Assembly (NCBI RefSeq): GCF_902833225.1
Contig: NZ_CADFEI010000002.1
Location: 310,001 to 374,000, forward strand
Source of the DNA: Burkholderia sp. BCC1644
GTDB lineage: Bacteria > Pseudomonadota > Gammaproteobacteria > Burkholderiales > Burkholderiaceae
DNA: 64,000 nt
Direction of reading: 5' to 3'
Part shown: in pieces, positions 61,925 to 64,000 of the stretch
Layout: the number at the start of each line of letters is the position of its first letter
Numbering within the stretch: the stretch's first letter is position 1
Position numbers and translations under genes: made by a program
Notes under the pieces: generated by a model
The model's database searches: none
What the model saw: the letters and a program-made list of their open reading frames with translations, nothing else
Told to the model about the DNA's origin: nothing

Positions 61925-64000
61925 CCGCGCGCATCCCCGATCAGGTCCTGCACGGCATCGAGCAGCGCCTCGTCGTGGAAGCTGCTCTTCGCGAGGTAGT
62001 AGTCGGCGCCGGCGTCGAGCCCGCGGCGGCGATCCTCGTCGCGATCCTTGTACGACACGATCATCACCGGCACGCGCTTGAGCATCGGGTCACCCTTGAT
62101 CAGCGTGACGAGTTCGATGCCATCCATGCGCGGCATGTCGACGTCGGTCACGACGAGATCGTACGCATCGCTGCGCACCGCGTTCCAGCCTTCCATCCCG
62201 TCGACCGCCACCGTCACGTCGTAACCGCGCTTTTCCAGCAGCTTGCGTTCGAGTTCGCGCACCGTCAGCGAATCGTCGACGACGAGCACGCGGCGGCGGC
62301 GATCGGCGAGCGCGAGCTGCGGGTCGCGCGTGAGCCGCGCCAGCTGCCCGCCGCGCACGAGCTTGTCGACCGAGCGGATCAGGTCCTCGACGTCGACGAT
62401 CAGCACGGGGTCGCCGTTCTCGAGCAGCGCGCCGGCCGCGATGTTCTGGATCTTGTTCAGGCGGCTGTCGAGCGGCTGCACGACGAGCATCCGCTCGCCG
62501 AGGAAGCGGTCGACCGCGACGCCGTACAGCTCGGGCTCGCCGCCGACGACCACGACGGCCGTGCTGGTGCGCGCGGCGTCGGGTTCGCCAGCGTCGAGCA
62601 GCTGGTGCGCGGCGACCAGGCCCGCACGCCGGCCGTCGAACGGAAAATGCGGCTGCCCTTCGAGTACGTCGATGTCGGCGTGCGCGAGTTCGAGCGTGCG
62701 GCGAACATGTGCGAGCGGGAACGCATACGGCTCGCCGCCGACTTCGACGAGCAGGCTGCGGATCACCGACAGCGTGAGCGGCAACTGCAGCACGAAGCGC
62801 ATGCCCGCGCCCGGCTCGTTGAAGATCCGCACCGCGCCGCGCACGCCGCGCACCATCTCCTGCACCGCATCGAGGCCGACACCGCGCCCCGACACGTCGG
62901 TCACCGCATCGCGCATCGAGAAGCCCGGCAGCAGCAGGAATTCGAGCAGCTCGGGGTCGGACAGCCGGGCGGCCGTCTCGTCGTCGGTCAGGCGCTGGCG
63001 CACGACGGCCGCGCGCAGCGCGTCCATGTCGACGCCCGGCCCGTCGTCGATCACGCTGACGAGCAGCGAACCGGCACTGTGGCGCGCCTCCAGCGTCACG
63101 CTCGCCTCGGCCGGCTTGCCGCGCGCGCGCCGCGCCTCCGGCGAATCGACGCCGTGGTCGATCGCGTTGCGCAGCAGATGGCCGAGCGGCGCGTCGAGCA
63201 GGTCGAGGATGTCGCGATCGACCTGCGTGCCCTCGCCGACGATCGAGAAGCGCACCTGCTTGCCGAGCGAGCGCGCGAGATCGCGGACGATGCGCGGATA
63301 CGCACGCGTCGCATCGCCGAACGGCCGCATCCGGCACTGCAACGCCTCGTCGTACAGCTGCTCGGCGATATGCGTGCTGCGCCGCTCGAAGCGGTCGAAT
63401 TCGTCCATGCGCTCGGCCAGCGAACGCTGCAGGTCGTTGAGCATGTGCCGCACTTCGTTCATCGACGCGAGCATGCCCGCGTCGAGATCGTCGGCGAACT
63501 GCTCGACCATCAGGTCGAGCGAACGGGCCGCATCGCGCTGCGCACGCTTCACGCGCAGCATCGATTCGGCGAACGGCTTGAGCCAGCGCGATTCGACCAG
63601 CGATTCGCCGGACAGGCTCAGCAGCCGGTTCAACGTATCGGCACGCACACGGCGCATCGCGCCGGCACCGGCCACGCGGCCGGCCTGCGCCGGATCGGGC
63701 ACTGCGCCCGACACGGCGAGCGGCGGCACCGCGGCGCTCGCGCCGACCGGCTCGTTCGCGGCGCCTTCGTGGTCGCGATACGGCATGACCGACGGCGGGA
63801 CCGGCGGCGGCATCGCGACAGGCGCCTGCATCGTCTGCGCGCCGTCCGCGCCCGTCAGCGCGGCCGCGAACACGTCGATCTCGGTCGACGTGACGGGCTG
63901 CGCCTGCGGATCGCCGACGCGCACGAGCAAATCGACGCCGGCGAGCAGCACGTCGACATGCGTGGCCGTCAGCGAGATCGTGCCGGCCTGCGCAGCGACG
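61921..64000 (-). CDS. wspE: Hybrid CheA-type histidine kinase/response regulator, WspE type (partial)
   Basis: The frame is open to the right edge, so the N-terminal Hpt part is mostly outside; only its end (TISLTATHVDVLLAGVDLL) is visible. It is followed by the dimerisation region, the HATPase with LLRNAIDHGVD, DDGPGVD and GRGVGLDAV boxes, a CheW-like domain, and a C-terminal receiver (VLVVDDSLTVREL; TDVDMPRMDG; Lys in YLAKSS). In Wsp systems WspE phosphorylates WspF and an output regulator. The order wspE-wspF is canonical. Confidence 0.9.
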   Translation of the reverse strand, partial: VAAQAGTISLTATHVDVLLAGVDLLVRVGDPQAQPVTSTEIDVFAAALTGADGAQTMQAPVAMPPPVPPSVMPYRDHEGAANEPVGASAAVPPLAVSGAVPDPAQAGRVAGAGAMRRVRADTLNRLLSLSGESLVESRWLKPFAESMLRVKRAQRDAARSLDLMVEQFADDLDAGMLASMNEVRHMLNDLQRSLAERMDEFDRFERRSTHIAEQLYDEALQCRMRPFGDATRAYPRIVRDLARSLGKQVRFSIVGEGTQVDRDILDLLDAPLGHLLRNAIDHGVDSPEARRARGKPAEASVTLEARHSAGSLLVSVIDDGPGVDMDALRAAVVRQRLTDDETAARLSDPELLEFLLLPGFSMRDAVTDVSGRGVGLDAVQEMVRGVRGAVRIFNEPGAGMRFVLQLPLTLSVIRSLLVEVGGEPYAFPLAHVRRTLELAHADIDVLEGQPHFPFDGRRAGLVAAHQLLDAGEPDAARTSTAVVVVGGEPELYGVAVDRFLGERMLVVQPLDSRLNKIQNIAAGALLENGDPVLIVDVEDLIRSVDKLVRGGQLARLTRDPQLALADRRRRVLVVDDSLTVRELERKLLEKRGYDVTVAVDGMEGWNAVRSDAYDLVVTDVDMPRMDGIELVTLIKGDPMLKRVPVMIVSYKDRDEDRRRGLDAGADYYLAKSSFHDEALLDAVQDLIGDARG

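Noticed and set aside
1-64000. CRISPR arrays, prophage genes, intact insertion sequences, integrases, rRNA
   Set aside because: No regularly spaced repeats, cas genes, phage structural genes, complete transposase or ribosomal RNA sequence were seen on either strand.

Overview
The window is GC-rich (roughly two-thirds G+C), densely coded DNA with long antisense shadow ORFs. Its gene content fits a Burkholderia cepacia complex genome, most likely a secondary replicon. This assignment rests on the complete cepacian-type exopolysaccharide locus in bceA-bceK order, on the Wsp-like chemosensory genes and on the many metabolic and regulatory paralogues. No rRNA, functional tRNA, CRISPR array, prophage or intact insertion sequence was seen.

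Layout. 1-9.8 kb: a partial EamA/DMT transporter, a degenerate histidine kinase, a CNNM/CorC-type membrane protein, a ThiE-like protein, a TreZ-family protein that has lost its catalytic residues, a methyltransferase, a GST, a DUF1345 protein, a PP2A-like phosphatase, and a RES toxin with its Xre/MbcA-type antitoxin. 10-20 kb: an amino-acid binding protein, a gene-free kilobase, a sigma-54 activator with a receiver-like N-terminus, a PF10118-like membrane hydrolase, FKBP, AraC, two MFS exporters and an HxlR repressor with a clear shared operator.

20.3-35.1 kb is the exopolysaccharide locus. bceB to bceK form one leftward operon: priming transferase, UDP-glucose dehydrogenase, phosphatase, Wza, Wzc, four glycosyltransferases and a polymerase. 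bceA (GDP-mannose synthesis) is divergent. Together they would make, polymerise and export a glucuronate- and mannose-containing polymer. No flippase is present, so a second locus is needed. A protein with an IS5-type transposase N-terminus sits beside the locus behind an AT-rich, repeat-bearing 0.7 kb region.

36.9-64 kb: a rubrerythrin/Fe-S/DUF3501 trio; an ECF sigma factor with VOC and YciI genes; an ExeM/NucH nuclease; DUF883 and SYLF stress proteins; an AI-2E exporter; oxidoreductases; PAP2; MntH with an AraC regulator; LysR, OsmC and a DyP peroxidase; an ABC exporter with a long leader carrying a 16-codon ORF; a riboflavin synthase that appears to have truncated a neighbour; a CLC-F fluoride antiporter under a fluoride riboswitch; and the wspF/wspE pair, wspE running off the right edge.

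The strongest findings are the fluoride riboswitch with its promoter, the TreZ pseudoenzyme, the exapted transposase domain next to the EPS locus, the leader ORF of the ABC gene, and the gene truncated next to ribE. Coordinates were read by eye; no database search or alignment was run.
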